From NCBI RefSeq assembly GCF_050948215.1, contig NW_027488581.1, positions 186,001 to 250,000 of the forward strand: DNA of 64,000 bases, written 5' to 3'. The translations under genes were made by a program, and so were the position numbers. The stretch is from Halictus rubicundus (lineage: Eukaryota; Arthropoda; Insecta; Hymenoptera; Halictidae). The first letter of the stretch is position 1. Each line of letters starts with the position of its first letter. The notes below the pieces were generated by a model. That model did no database searches, was not told where the DNA came from, and saw only the letters and a program-made list of their open reading frames with translations. This document shows positions 41,201-53,230 of the stretch, piece after piece.

Positions 41201-41810
41201 ACGATAGAGGATAGGATACGATAGAGGAGAGTATAGAGGATAGGAAAGGTTAGACGATAGGATAGGATAGAGGCTAGAATACGATAGAGGATAGGATTGG
41301 ACAGCGGATAGGGTAGGATAGAGGATAGGATACGATAGAGGATAGGATAGGATAGAGGATAGGATAGGATAGAGGATAGGATAGGATAGAGGGTAGCATA
41401 GGACAGAGGAATAGGATAGGATAGAGGATAGGATAGGATAGATTATAGGATTGGATAGAGGATAGGATAGGATCGAGGATAGGATAGGATAGAGCATAGG
41501 ATGGGATAGAGGATAGGATAGGATAGATGGTAGGATAGGATAGAGGACAGGATACGATAGAGGATAGAATAGGATAGATGATGGGATAGGATAAACGATA
41601 GGATACGATAGAGGATAGGCTTGGATAGAGGATAGGATACGATAGAGGATAGGATAGGATGGAGGATAGTATTGGATAGAGGATACGAAAGGACAGTGGA
41701 TAGGATGTGATAGAAGATAGGACTGGATAGATGGTAGGATACGGTAGAGGATAGGATAGGATAGAGGATAGTATAGGATAGAGGATAGGATAGGATGGAG
41801 GATAGGATGG

Positions 41811-42098
41811 GATAGAGGATATGATAAGATTGAAGATAGGATAGGATAGAGGATAGGATAGGATAGAGGATAGGATAGGGTAGATGATATTATAGGAAAG
41901 AGGATAGGATATGACAGTGGATACAATATTATAGAGGATAGAATAGGATAGAGGATAGGATAGGAAAGATGATATTATAGGAAAGAGGATAGGATATGAT
42001 AGAGGATACGATATTATAGATGATAGGATAGGATAAAGGATTCGATAGGATAGAGGATGGGATACGATTGAGGATAGGATAGTATAGAGGATAGGATA
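41811..42098 (+). repeat. A/B transition element, copy 2
   Basis: Equivalent to 23,737-24,024 at 18,074 bp (GACAGTGG at 41,913, AGTATAGAGG at 42,081). At 42,099 it switches to GGGGATTGG, the equivalent of 25,360, so this copy adjoins a different part of flavour B than copy 1 does. Confidence 0.85.
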
Positions 42099-43062
42099 GG
42101 GGATTGGATAGGATACAGCATAGGATAGGATAAAGAATAGGATAGGATAGAGGATAGAATAGGATAGAGGATAGGATAGGCTACAGGATAGGATAGGATA
42201 GAGGATAGGATAGGATAGAGGATAGGATAGGATAGAGTATAGGATAGGATAGAGGATAGGATATGATAGAGGATAGGATAGGATAGAGGATAGGATAGGA
42301 TAGAGGATAGGATAGGATATAGGATAGGATAGGATAGAGGATAGGATAGGATAGAGGATAGGATAGGATAGAGTATAGGATAGGATAGAGGATAGGATAG
42401 GATAGAGGATAGGATAGGATAGAGGATAGGATAGGATAGAGGATAGGATAGGACAGAGGATAGGATAGGACAGAGGATAGGATAGGGGATTTGATAGTAT
42501 AGAGGATAGGATAGAGGATAGGATAGGATAGAGGATAGGTTAGGATATAGGATAGGATAGGATAGAGGATAGGACAGGATAGAGGATTGGATAGGATAGA
42601 GGAAAGGATAGGATTGAGGATAGATGATAGGATAGGATAGAGGATTATATAGGATACAGGATAGGATAGGATAGAGGATAGGAAAGGATAGAGGATAGGA
42701 TAGGGGATGGGGTGGGATAGAGGATATTATAGGGGATGGGCTAGGATAGACGATAGTATAGGATAGAGGAAAGGATAGGATAGAGTATAGGATAGGATAG
42801 AGGATAGGATAGGACAGAGGATAGGATAGGACAGAGGATAGGATAGGGGATTTGATAGTATAGAGGATAGGATAGAGGATAGGATAGGATAGAGGATAGG
42901 ATAGGATATAGGATAGGATAGGATAGAGGATAGGACAGGATAGAGGATTGGATAGGATAGAGGAAAGGATAGGATTGAGGATAGATGATAGGATAGGATA
43001 GAGGATTGGATAGGATACAGGATAGGATAGGATAGAGGATAGGAAAGGATAGAGGATAGGAT
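42099..43062 (+). repeat. Flavour B island 2
   Basis: Bases 42,099-42,371 match 25,360-25,632. A 361-bp tandem pair follows at about 42,440-42,698 and 42,801-43,059 (GGAAAGG at 42,601 and 42,962), differing for example at GATTATATAGG against GATTGGATAGG. A G-run cluster lies at 42,703-42,740. Flavour A resumes at about 43,063. Confidence 0.8.
42703..42740 (+). repeat. G-run cluster, copy 2
   Basis: Runs of GGGG (42,703), GGGG (42,709), GGG (42,714), GGGG (42,732) and GGG (42,738), with the third and fourth separated by 15 bases. These are five G tracts of three or more in 38 bp, against only doublets in the consensus. Confidence 0.8.
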
Positions 43063-43319
43063 TGGATAGAGGGTAGAATAGGATAGAGGATAGGATAGGA
43101 TGGAGGATAGGACGGAATAGAGGATAGGATACGATAGAGGATAGGATAGGATGGAGGATGGTATTGGATAGAGGATAGGATAAGATAGAGGATAGGATTG
43201 GATAGAGGGTAGAATAGGATAGAGGATAGGATAGGATGGAGGATAGGATGGAATAGAGGATTGGATGGAATATTGGATAGGATGAGATAGAGGATAGGAT
43301 AGGATGGAGGATAGGATGG
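43063..43319 (+). repeat. Short flavour A insertion
   Basis: About 43,063-43,290 is equivalent to 40,861-41,088 at 2,202 bp (GGAGGATGGTATTGG at 40,951 and 43,153). It then switches to the segment leading into the third transition element. It is a small flavour A fragment between two flavour B stretches. Confidence 0.75.
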
Positions 43320-43630
43320 GATAGAGGATATGATAAGATTGAAGATAGGATAGGATAGAGGATAGGATAGGATAGAGGATAGGATAGGGTAGATGATATT
43401 ATAGGAAAGAGGATAGGATATGACAGTGGATACAATATTATAGAGGATAGAATAGGATAGAGGATAGGATAGGAAAGATGATATTATAGGAAAGAGGATA
43501 GGATATGATAGAGGATACGATATTATAGATGATAGGATAGGATAAAGGATTCGATAGGATAGAGGATGGGATACGATTGAGGATAGGATAGTATAGAGGA
43601 TAGGATAGGATAGAGGATACGATAGGATTG
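43320..43630 (+). repeat. A/B transition element, copy 3
   Basis: Equivalent to 41,811 at 1,509 bp (TGACAGTGG at 43,421, AGTATAGAGG at 43,590). Unlike copy 2 it continues as copy 1 does (GAGGATACGATAGGATTGAGG), so it preserves the original flank for a further ~40 bp. It opens the large flavour B array. Confidence 0.85.
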
Positions 43631-43876
43631 AGGATAGGATAGGACAGAGGATAGGATAGGGGATTTGATAGTATAGACGATAGGATAGAGGATAGGATAG
43701 GATAGAGGATAGGATAGGATATAGGATAGGATAGGATAGAGGATAGGACAGGATAGAGGATTGGATAGGATAGAGGAAAGGATAGGATCGAGGATAGATG
43801 ATAGGATAGGATAGAGGATTGGATAGGATACAGGATAGGATAGGATAGAGGATAGGAAAGGATAGAGGATAGGATA

Positions 43877-43914
43877 GGGGATGGGGTGGGATAGAGGATA
43901 TTATAGGGGATGGG
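43877..43914 (+). repeat. G-run cluster, copy 3
   Basis: GGGG (43,877), GGGG (43,883), GGG (43,888), GGGG (43,906) and GGG (43,912). Same arrangement as at 42,703 (spacing 1,174 bp). Confidence 0.8.
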
Positions 43915-46261
43915 CTAGGATAGACGATAGTATAGGATAGAGGAAAGGATAGGATAGAGTATAGGATAGGATAGAGGATAGGATAGGATAGAGGATAGGA
44001 TAGGATAGAGGATAGGATAGGATAGAGGATAGGATAGGATAGAGGATAGGATAGGATAGAGGATAGGATAGGATATAGGATAGAATAGGATAGAGGATAG
44101 GATAGGATAGAGGATAGGATAGGATAGAGGATAGGGTAGGATAGAGGATAGGATAGGACAGAGGATAGAATAGAGGATAGGATAGGATAGAGGATAGGAT
44201 AGGATAGAGGATAGGATAGGATACAGGATAGGATAGGATAGAGGATAGGATAGGATAGAGGATAGGATAGGATAGAGTATAGGATAGGATAGAGGATAGG
44301 ATAGGATAGAGGATAGGATAGGATAGAGGATAGGATAGGATAGAGGATAGGATAGGATATAGGATAGAATAGGATAGAGGATAGGATAGGATAGAGGATA
44401 GGATAGGATAGAGTATAGGATAGGATAGAGGGTAGGATAGGATAGAGGATAGGATAGGATAGAGGATAGGATAGGGTAGAGGATAGAATAGGACAGAGGA
44501 TAGGGTAGGGGATTTGATAGTATAGCGGATAGGATAGAGGATAGGATAGGATAGGATAGAGGATTGGATAGGATAGAGGAAAGGATAGGATTGAGGATAG
44601 ATGATAGGATAGGATAGAGGATTGGATAGGATACAGGATAGGATAGGATAGAGAATAGGATAGGGGATTTGATAGGATAGAGGATAGGATAGGACAGAGG
44701 ATAGGATAGGATAGAGGATAGGATAGGATAGAGGATAGGATAGGATAGAGGATAGGATAGGATAGAGGATAGGATAGGATAGAGGATAGGATAGGACAGA
44801 GGATAGGGTAGGACAGAGGATAGGATAGGGGATTTGATAGTATAGAGGATAGGATAGAGGATAGGATAGGATAGGATAGAGGATTGGATAGGATAGAGGA
44901 AAGTATTGGATTGAGGATAGATGATAGGATAGGATAGAGGATAGGATAGGATAGAGGATAGGATAGGATAGAGGATAGGATAGGATAGAGGATAGGATAG
45001 GATAGAGGATAGGATAGGATAGAGGATAGGGTAGGATAGAGGATAGGATAGGACAGAGGATAGGATAGGGGATTTGATCGGATAGAGGATAGCATAGGAT
45101 AGAAGATAGGATAGGATATAGGATAGCATAGGATAGAGGATAGGATAGGATAGAGGATAGGATAAACGATAGGAAAGGATAGAGGATAGGATACGACAGA
45201 GGATAGGATAGGATAATGGATAGGTTAGGATAGAGGATAGGATAGGATATAGGATAGGATAGGATAGAGGATAGGATAGGATAGAGGATAGGATAGGATA
45301 GAGGATAGGATAGGATAGTGGATAGGATAGTGGATAGGATAGGATAGAGGATACGATAGGATAGAGGATAGGATAGAATAGAGGATAGGATAGGATAGAG
45401 GATAGGATAGGATAGAGGATTGTATAGGATAGAGGATAGGATAGGATAGAGGATAGGATAAGATAGAGGATAGGGTAGGATAGAGGATAGGATAGGACAG
45501 AGGATAGTTTAGGGGATTTTATAGGATAGAGGATAGGATAGGATGGAAGATAGGATAGGATATAGGATAGGATAGGATAGAGGATAGGATAGGATAGAGG
45601 ATAGGATAGGATAGAGGATAGGATAGGATAGTGGATAGGATAGGATAGAGGATAGGATAGGATAGAGGATAGGATAGGATAGAGGATAGGATAGGATAGA
45701 GGATAGGATAGAGGATAGGATAGGATAGCGTATTGTATAGGATAGAGGATAGGATAGGATAGAGGATCAGATAGGATAGAGGATAGGGTAGGATAGAGGA
45801 TACGACCTGATATAGGATAGGATAGAGGATAGGATAGGATAGAGGATAAGATAGGACAGAGGATAGGATAGGATAGAGGATAGGATAGGATAGAGGATAG
45901 GATAGGATAGAGGATAGGATAGGATAGAGAATAGGAACGGATATATGATATTATAGGATAGAGGATAGGATAGGATAGAGGATAGAGGATAGGATAGGAT
46001 AGAGGATAGGATAGGATAGAGGATAGAGGATAGGATAGAGGATAGGATAGGACAGAGGATAGTTTAGGGGATTTGATAGGATAGAGGATAGGATAGGATA
46101 GAGGATAGGATAGGATAGAGGATAGGATAGGACAGAGGATAGGATAGGATAGAGGATAGGATAGGATAGAGGATAGGATAGGATAGAGGATAGGATAGGA
46201 TAGAGAATAGGAACGGATATATGATATTATAGGATAGAGGATAGGATAGGATAGAGGATAG

Positions 46262-47761
46262 GATAGGATAGAGGATAGGATAGGATAGAAGATAGGATGG
46301 GATATAGGATAGCATAGGATAGAGGATAGGATAGGATAGAGTATACGATAGGATAGAGGATAGGATAAACGATAGGAAAGGATAGAGGATAGGATACGAC
46401 AGAGGATAGGATAGGATAAAGGATAGGTTAGGATAGAGGATAGGATAGGATAGAGGATAGGATATGATAGAGGATAGGATAGAATAGAGGATAGGATAGG
46501 ATAGAGGATAGGGTAGGATAGAGGATTGTATAGGCTAGAGGATAGGATAGGATAGAGGATAGGATAGGATAGAGGATAGAGGATAGGATAGAGGATAGGA
46601 TAGGACAGAGGATAGTTTAGGGGATTTGATAGGATAGAGGATAGGATAGGATAGAAGATAGGATAGGATATAGGATAGGATAGGATACAGGATAGGATAG
46701 GATAGAGGATAGGGTAAGATAGAGGATAGGATAGGATAGAGGATAGGTTAGGATATATGATATTATAGGATAGAGGATAGGATAGGATAGAGGATAGGAT
46801 AGGATAGAGGATAGAGGATAGGATAGACGATAGGATAGGACAGAGGATAGTTTAGGGGATTTGATAGGATAGAGGATAGGATAGGATAGAAGATAGGATA
46901 GGATATAGGATAGGATAGGATACAGGATAGGATAGGATAGAGGATAGGATAGGATAGAGGATAGGATAGGATAGAGGATAGGTTAGGATAGAAGATAGGA
47001 TAGGATAGAGGATAGGATAGGATAGAGAATAGGAACGGATATATGATATTATAGGATAGAGGATAGGATAGGATAGAGGATAGAGGATAGGATAGGATAG
47101 AGGATAGAGGATAGGATAGGATAGAGGATAGGATAGGATAGAGGATAGGATAGGATAGAGGATAGGATAGGATAGAGGATACGATAGGATAGAGGATAGG
47201 ATAGGATAGAGGATAGGATAGGATAGAGGATAGGATAGGATAGAGGATAGGATAGAGAATAGGAACGGATAGATGATATTATAGGATAGAGGATAGGATA
47301 CGATAGAGTATACGGTATTATAGAGGGTAGGATAGGATAGAGCATAGGATAAGGGATTTGATAGGATAGAGGATAGGATAGGATAGAGGATAGAGGATAG
47401 GATAGGATAGAGGATAGAGGATAGGATAGGATAGAGGATAGGATAGGATAGAGGATAGGATAGGATAGAGGATAGGATAGGATAGAGGATACGATAGGAT
47501 AGAGGATAGGATAGGATAGAGGATAGGATAGGATAGAGGATAGGATAGAGAATAGGAACGGATAGATGATATTATAGGATAGAGGATAGGATACGATAGA
47601 GTATACGGTATTATAGAGGGTAGGATAGGATAGAGCATAGGATAAGGGATTTGATAGGATAGAGGATAGGATAGGATAGAGGATCAGATAGGATAGAGGA
47701 TAGGGTAGGATAGAGGATAGGATAGAGGATAGGATAGGATAGAGGATAGGATAGGATAGAG
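46262..47761 (+). repeat. 1,500-bp repeat at 2,022-bp spacing, copy 1
   Basis: Matches 48,284-49,783 at a constant 2,022 bp. Landmarks are GATAAACGATAGGAAAGG (46,364 and 48,386), TAGGCTAG (46,531 and 48,553), two GGAACGG boxes, and GATCAGATAGG (47,682 and 49,704). One visible substitution is GAGGATA near 46,323 against GAGTATA near 48,345. Confidence 0.85.
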
Positions 47762-48283
47762 AATAGGATAGAGGATAGGATAGGATAGAGGATAGGATAG
47801 GATAGAGGATAGGATAAACGATAGGATAGGATAGAGGATAGGATAGGATAGAGGATAGGATAGGATAGAGGGTAGGATAGGATAGAGGATAGGATAGGAT
47901 AGGATAGAGGATAGGATAGGATAGAGGATAGGATAGGATATAGGATAGGATAGGATAGAGGATAGGATCGGATAGAGGATAGGATGGGATAGAGGATAGG
48001 ATAGGATAGAGGATAGGATAGGATAGAGGATAGGATAGGATAGAGGATAGGATAGGATAGAGGATTGTATAGGATAGAGGATAGGATAGGATAGAGGATA
48101 GGATAGGATAGAGGATAGGATAGGATAGAGGATAGGATAGGATAGAGGATAGGATAGGATAGAGGATAGGATAGGATAGAGGATAGGATAGGATAGAGGA
48201 TAGGATAGGATAGAGGATAGGATAGGATAGAGGATAGGGTAGGATAGAGGATAGGATAGGACAGAGGATAGGATAGGGGATTT

Positions 48284-49783
48284 GATAGGATAGAGGATAG
48301 GATAGGATAGAAGATAGGATGGGATATAGGATAGCATAGGATAGAGTATAGGATAGGATAGAGTATACGATAGGATAGAGGATAGGATAAACGATAGGAA
48401 AGGATAGAGGATAGGATACGACAGAGGATAGGATAGGATAAAGGATAGGTTAGGATAGAGGATAGGATAGGATAGAGGATAGGATATGATAGAGGATAGG
48501 ATAGAATAGAGGATAGGATAGGATAGAGGATAGGGTAGGATAGAGGATTGTATAGGCTAGAGGATAGGATAGGATAGAGGATAGGATAGGATAGAGGATA
48601 GAGGATAGGATAGAGGATAGGATAGGACAGAGGATAGTTTAGGGGATTTGATAGGATAGAGGATAGGATAGGATAGAAGATAGGATAGGATATAGGATAG
48701 GATAGGATACAGGATAGGATAGGATAGAGGATAGGGTAAGATAGAGGATAGGATAGGATAGAGGATAGGTTAGGATATATGATATTATAGGATAGAGGAT
48801 AGGATAGGATAGAGGATAGGATAGGATAGAGGATAGAGGATAGGATAGACGATAGGATAGGACAGAGGATAGTTTAGGGGATTTGATAGGATAGAGGATA
48901 GGATAGGATAGAAGATAGGATAGGATATAGGATAGGATAGGATACAGGATAGGATAGGATAGAGGATAGGATAGGATAGAGGATAGGATAGGATAGAGGA
49001 TAGGTTAGGATAGAAGATAGGATAGGATAGAGGATAGGATAGGATAGAGAATAGGAACGGATATATGATATTATAGGATAGAGGATAGGATAGGATAGAG
49101 GATAGAGGATAGGATAGGATAGAGGATAGAGGATAGGATAGGATAGAGGATAGGATAGGATAGAGGATAGGATAGGATAGAGGATAGGATAGGATAGAGG
49201 ATACGATAGGATAGAGGATAGGATAGGATAGAGGATAGGATAGGATAGAGGATAGGATAGGATAGAGGATAGGATAGAGAATAGGAACGGATAGATGATA
49301 TTATAGGATAGAGGATAGGATACGATAGAGTATACGGTATTATAGAGGGTAGGATAGGATAGAGCATAGGATAAGGGATTTGATAGGATAGAGGATAGGA
49401 TAGGATAGAGGATAGAGGATAGGATAGGATAGAGGATAGAGGATAGGATAGGATAGAGGATAGGATAGGATAGAGGATAGGATAGGATAGAGGATAGGAT
49501 AGGATAGAGGATACGATAGGATAGAGGATAGGATAGGATAGAGGATAGGATAGGATAGAGGATAGGATAGAGAATAGGAACGGATAGATGATATTATAGG
49601 ATAGAGGATAGGATACGATAGAGTATACGGTATTATAGAGGGTAGGATAGGATAGAGCATAGGATAAGGGATTTGATAGGATAGAGGATAGGATAGGATA
49701 GAGGATCAGATAGGATAGAGGATAGGGTAGGATAGAGGATAGGATAGAGGATAGGATAGGATAGAGGATAGGATAGGATAGAG
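48284..49783 (+). repeat. 1,500-bp repeat at 2,022-bp spacing, copy 2
   Basis: Second copy, ending where the sibling reads GAGAATAGG and this reads GAGGATAGG. The intervening 47,762-48,283 is not part of the match; its last ~270 bp instead match about 50,400-50,670 at 2,332 bp. Confidence 0.85.
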
Positions 49784-51135
49784 GATAGGATAGGACAGAG
49801 GATAGGATAGGATAGAGGATAGGATAGAGGATAGGATAGGATAGAGCATAGGATAGGATAGAGGATAGGATAGGATAGAGGATAGGAGAGGATAGAGGAT
49901 AGGATAGGATAGAGGATAGGATAGGATAGAGGATAGGATAGGATAGAGGATAGGATAGGACAGAGGATAGGATAGGGGATTTGATAGTATAGAGGATAGG
50001 ATAGAGGATTGGATAGAGGATAGGATAGAGGATAGGATAGGATAGAGGATAGGATAGGACAGAGGATAGGATAGGATAGAGGATAGGATAGGATAGAGGA
50101 TAGCATAGGATAGAGGATAGGATAGAGGATAGGATAGGATAGAGGATAGGATAGGACAGAGGATAGGATAGGATAGAGGATAGGATAGGATAGAGGATAG
50201 CATAGGATAGAGGATAGGATAGGATAGAGGATAGGATAGGATAGAGTATAGGATAGGATATAGGATAGGATAGGATAGAGGATAGGATAGGATAGAGGAC
50301 AGGATAGGATAGAGGATAGGATAGGATAGAGGATAGGATAGGATAGAGGATAGGATAGGATAGAGGATAGGATAGGATAGAGAATAGGATAGAGGATAGG
50401 ATAGGATAGAGGATAGGATAGGATAGAGGATTGTATAGGATAGAGGATAGGATAGGATAGAGGATAGGATAGGATAGAGGATTGTATAGGATAGAGGATA
50501 GGATAGGATAGAGGATAGGATAGGATAGAGGATAGGATAGGATAGAGGATAGGATAGGATAGAGGATAGGGTAGGATAGAGGATAGGATAGGACAGAGGA
50601 TAGGATAGGGGATTTGATAGGATAGAGGATAGGATAGGATAGAAGATAGGATGGGATATAGGATAGCATAGGATAGAGGATAGGATAGGATAGAGTATAC
50701 GATAGGATAGAGGATAGGATAAACGATAGGAAAGGATAGAGGATAGGATACGACAGAGGATAGGATAGGATAAAGGATAGGTTAGGATAGAGGATAGGAT
50801 AGGATAGAGGATAGGATATGATAGAGGATAGGATAGAATAGAGGATAGGATAGGATAGAGGATAGGGTAGGATAGAGGATTGTATAGGCTAGAGGATAGG
50901 ATAGGATAGAGGATAGGATAGGATAGAGGATTGGATAGGATAGAGGATAGGATAGGATAGAGAATAGGAACGGATATATGATATTATACGATAGAGGATA
51001 GGATAGGATAGAGGATAGAGGATAGGATAGAGGATAGGATAGGACAGAGGATAGTTTAGGGGATTTGATAGGATAGAGGATAGGATAGGATAGAAGATAG
51101 GATAGGATATAGAATAGGATAGGATACAGGATAGG

Positions 51136-53230
51136 ATAGGATAGAGGATAGGATAGGATAGAGGATAGGATAGGATAGAGGATAGGATAGAGGATAGGAT
51201 AGGATAGCGTATTGTATAGGATAGAGGATAGGATAGGGTAGAGGATAGGATAGGATAGAGTATAGTATAGGATAGAGGATAGGATAAACGATAGGATAGG
51301 ATAAACGATAGGACAGAGGATAGGATAGGATAGAGGATAGGACAGGATAGGATAGGATAAAGGATAGGACAGAGGATAGGATAGGATAGAGGATAGGACA
51401 GGATAGGATAGAGGATAGGATAGGATAGAGGATAGGATAGGATAGGATAGAGGATAGGATAGGATAGAGGATAGGATAGGATAGAGGATAGGATAGGACA
51501 GAGGATAGGATAGGATAGAGGATAGGATAGGATAGAGGATAGGATAGGACAGAGGATAGGATAGGATAGAGGATAGGATAGGATAGAGGATAGGATAGGA
51601 TAGAGGATAGGATAGGATAGAGAATAGGAACGGATATATGATATTATAGGATAGAGGATAGGATAGGATAGAGGATAGGATAGGATAGAGGATAGGATAG
51701 GATAGAGGATAGGATAGGATAGAGGATAGGATAGGATAGAGGATAGGATAGGATAGAGGATAGGATAGGATAGAGGATAGGATAGGACTGAGGATAGGAT
51801 AGGATAGAGGATAGGATAGGATAGAGGATAGCATAGGATAGAGGATAGGATAGGATAGAGGATAGAATAGGATAGAGTATAGGATAGGATATAGGATAGG
51901 ATAGGATAGAGGATAGGATAGGATAGAGGATAGGATAGGATAGAAGATAGGATGGGATATAGGATAGCATAGGATAGAGGATAGGATAGGATAGAGTATA
52001 CGATAGGATAGAGGATAGGATAAACGATAGGAAAGGATAGAGGATAGGATACGACAGAGGATAGGATAGGATAAAGGATAGGTTAGGATAGAGGATAGGA
52101 TAGGATAGAGGATAGGATATGATAGAGGATAGGATAGAATAGAGGATAGGATAGGATAGAGGATAGGGTAGGATAGAGGATTGTATAGGCTAGAGGATAG
52201 GATAGGATAGAGGATAGGATAGGATAGAGGATTGGATAGGATAGAGGATAGGGTAGGATAGAGGATAGGATAGGACAGAGGATAGTTTAGGGGATTTGAT
52301 AGGATAGAGGATAGGATAGGATATAGGATAGGATAGGATAGAGGATAGGATAGGATAGAGGATAGGATAGGATAGTGGATAGGATAGGATAGAGGATAGG
52401 ATAGGTTAGAGGATAGGATAGGATAGAGGATAGGATAGGATAGAGGATAGGATAGGATAGAGGATAGGATAGGATAGAGGATAGGATAGGATAGAGTATT
52501 GTATAGGATAGAGGATAGGTTAGGGTAGAGGATAGGATAGGATATAGTATAGTATAGGATAGAGGATAGGATAAACGATAGGATAGGATAAACGATAGGA
52601 TAGGATAGAGGATAGGATAGGACAGAGGATAGGATAGGATAGAGGATAGGATTTGATAGGATAGAGGATAGGATAGGATAGAAGATAGAATAGGATAGAG
52701 GATAGGATAGGATAGACGATAGGATAGGATAGAGGATAGGATAGGATAGAGGATAGGATAGGATAGAGGATAGGATAGGATAGAGGATAGGATAGTATAG
52801 AGGATAGGATAGGATAGAGAATAGGATAGGATAGAGGATAGGATAGAGAATAGGAACGGATAGATGATATTATAGGATAGAGGATAGGATATGATAGAGT
52901 ATACGGTATTATAGAGGGTAGGATAGGATAGAGCATAGGATAGGGGATTTGATAGGATAGAGGATAGGATAGGATAGAGGATCAGATAGGATAGAGGATA
53001 GTGTAGGATAGAGGATACGACATGATAGAGGATAGGATAGAGGATAGGATAGGATAGAGGATAGGATAGGATAGTGGATAGGATAGGATAGAGGATAGGA
53101 TAGGATAGAGGATTGTATAGGATAGAGGATAGGATAGGATAGAGGATAGGATAGGATAGAGGATAGGATACGATAGAGGATAGGGTAGGATAGAGGATAG
53201 GATAGGACAGAGGATAGTTTAGGGGATTTG
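51136..53230 (+). repeat. 2,095-bp tandem repeat, copy 1
   Basis: Matches the next copy at exactly 2,095 bp throughout: GCGTATTG at 51,207 and 53,302, GGAACGG boxes at 51,627 and 53,722, GTGTAGG at 53,001 and 55,096. Differences noticed are few, for example GAGGATAGG against GAGGTTAGG shortly after GCGTATTG. The same segment recurs at about 58,030-60,141. Confidence 0.88.

Larger units (their letters stand above)
28389..42371 (+). repeat. Superblock II
   Basis: Counterpart of superblock I. It opens with 2,959 bp equivalent to 10,676-13,634 at 17,713 bp, contains the 4,674-bp tandem duplication, and continues with segments equivalent to 19.45-20.55 kb and 22.69-24.04 kb. It then joins directly to the equivalent of 25,360-25,632. 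At about 40,860-41,790 it has satellite that makes it 693 bp longer than block I between equivalent landmarks (spacing 17,381 rising to 18,074). Confidence 0.75.
42601..44960 (+). repeat. GGAAAGGATAGGATTGAGG unit family
   Basis: A compound variant, GGAAAGGATAGGATTGAGG followed by ATAGATGATAGG, GATTGGATAGG and ATACAGG, occurs at 42,601, 42,962, 43,775 (ATCG variant), 44,578 and 44,898 (partly decayed). It reappears at 63,582 and 63,674, so the two ends of the right array share a unit type that its middle lacks. Confidence 0.7.
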
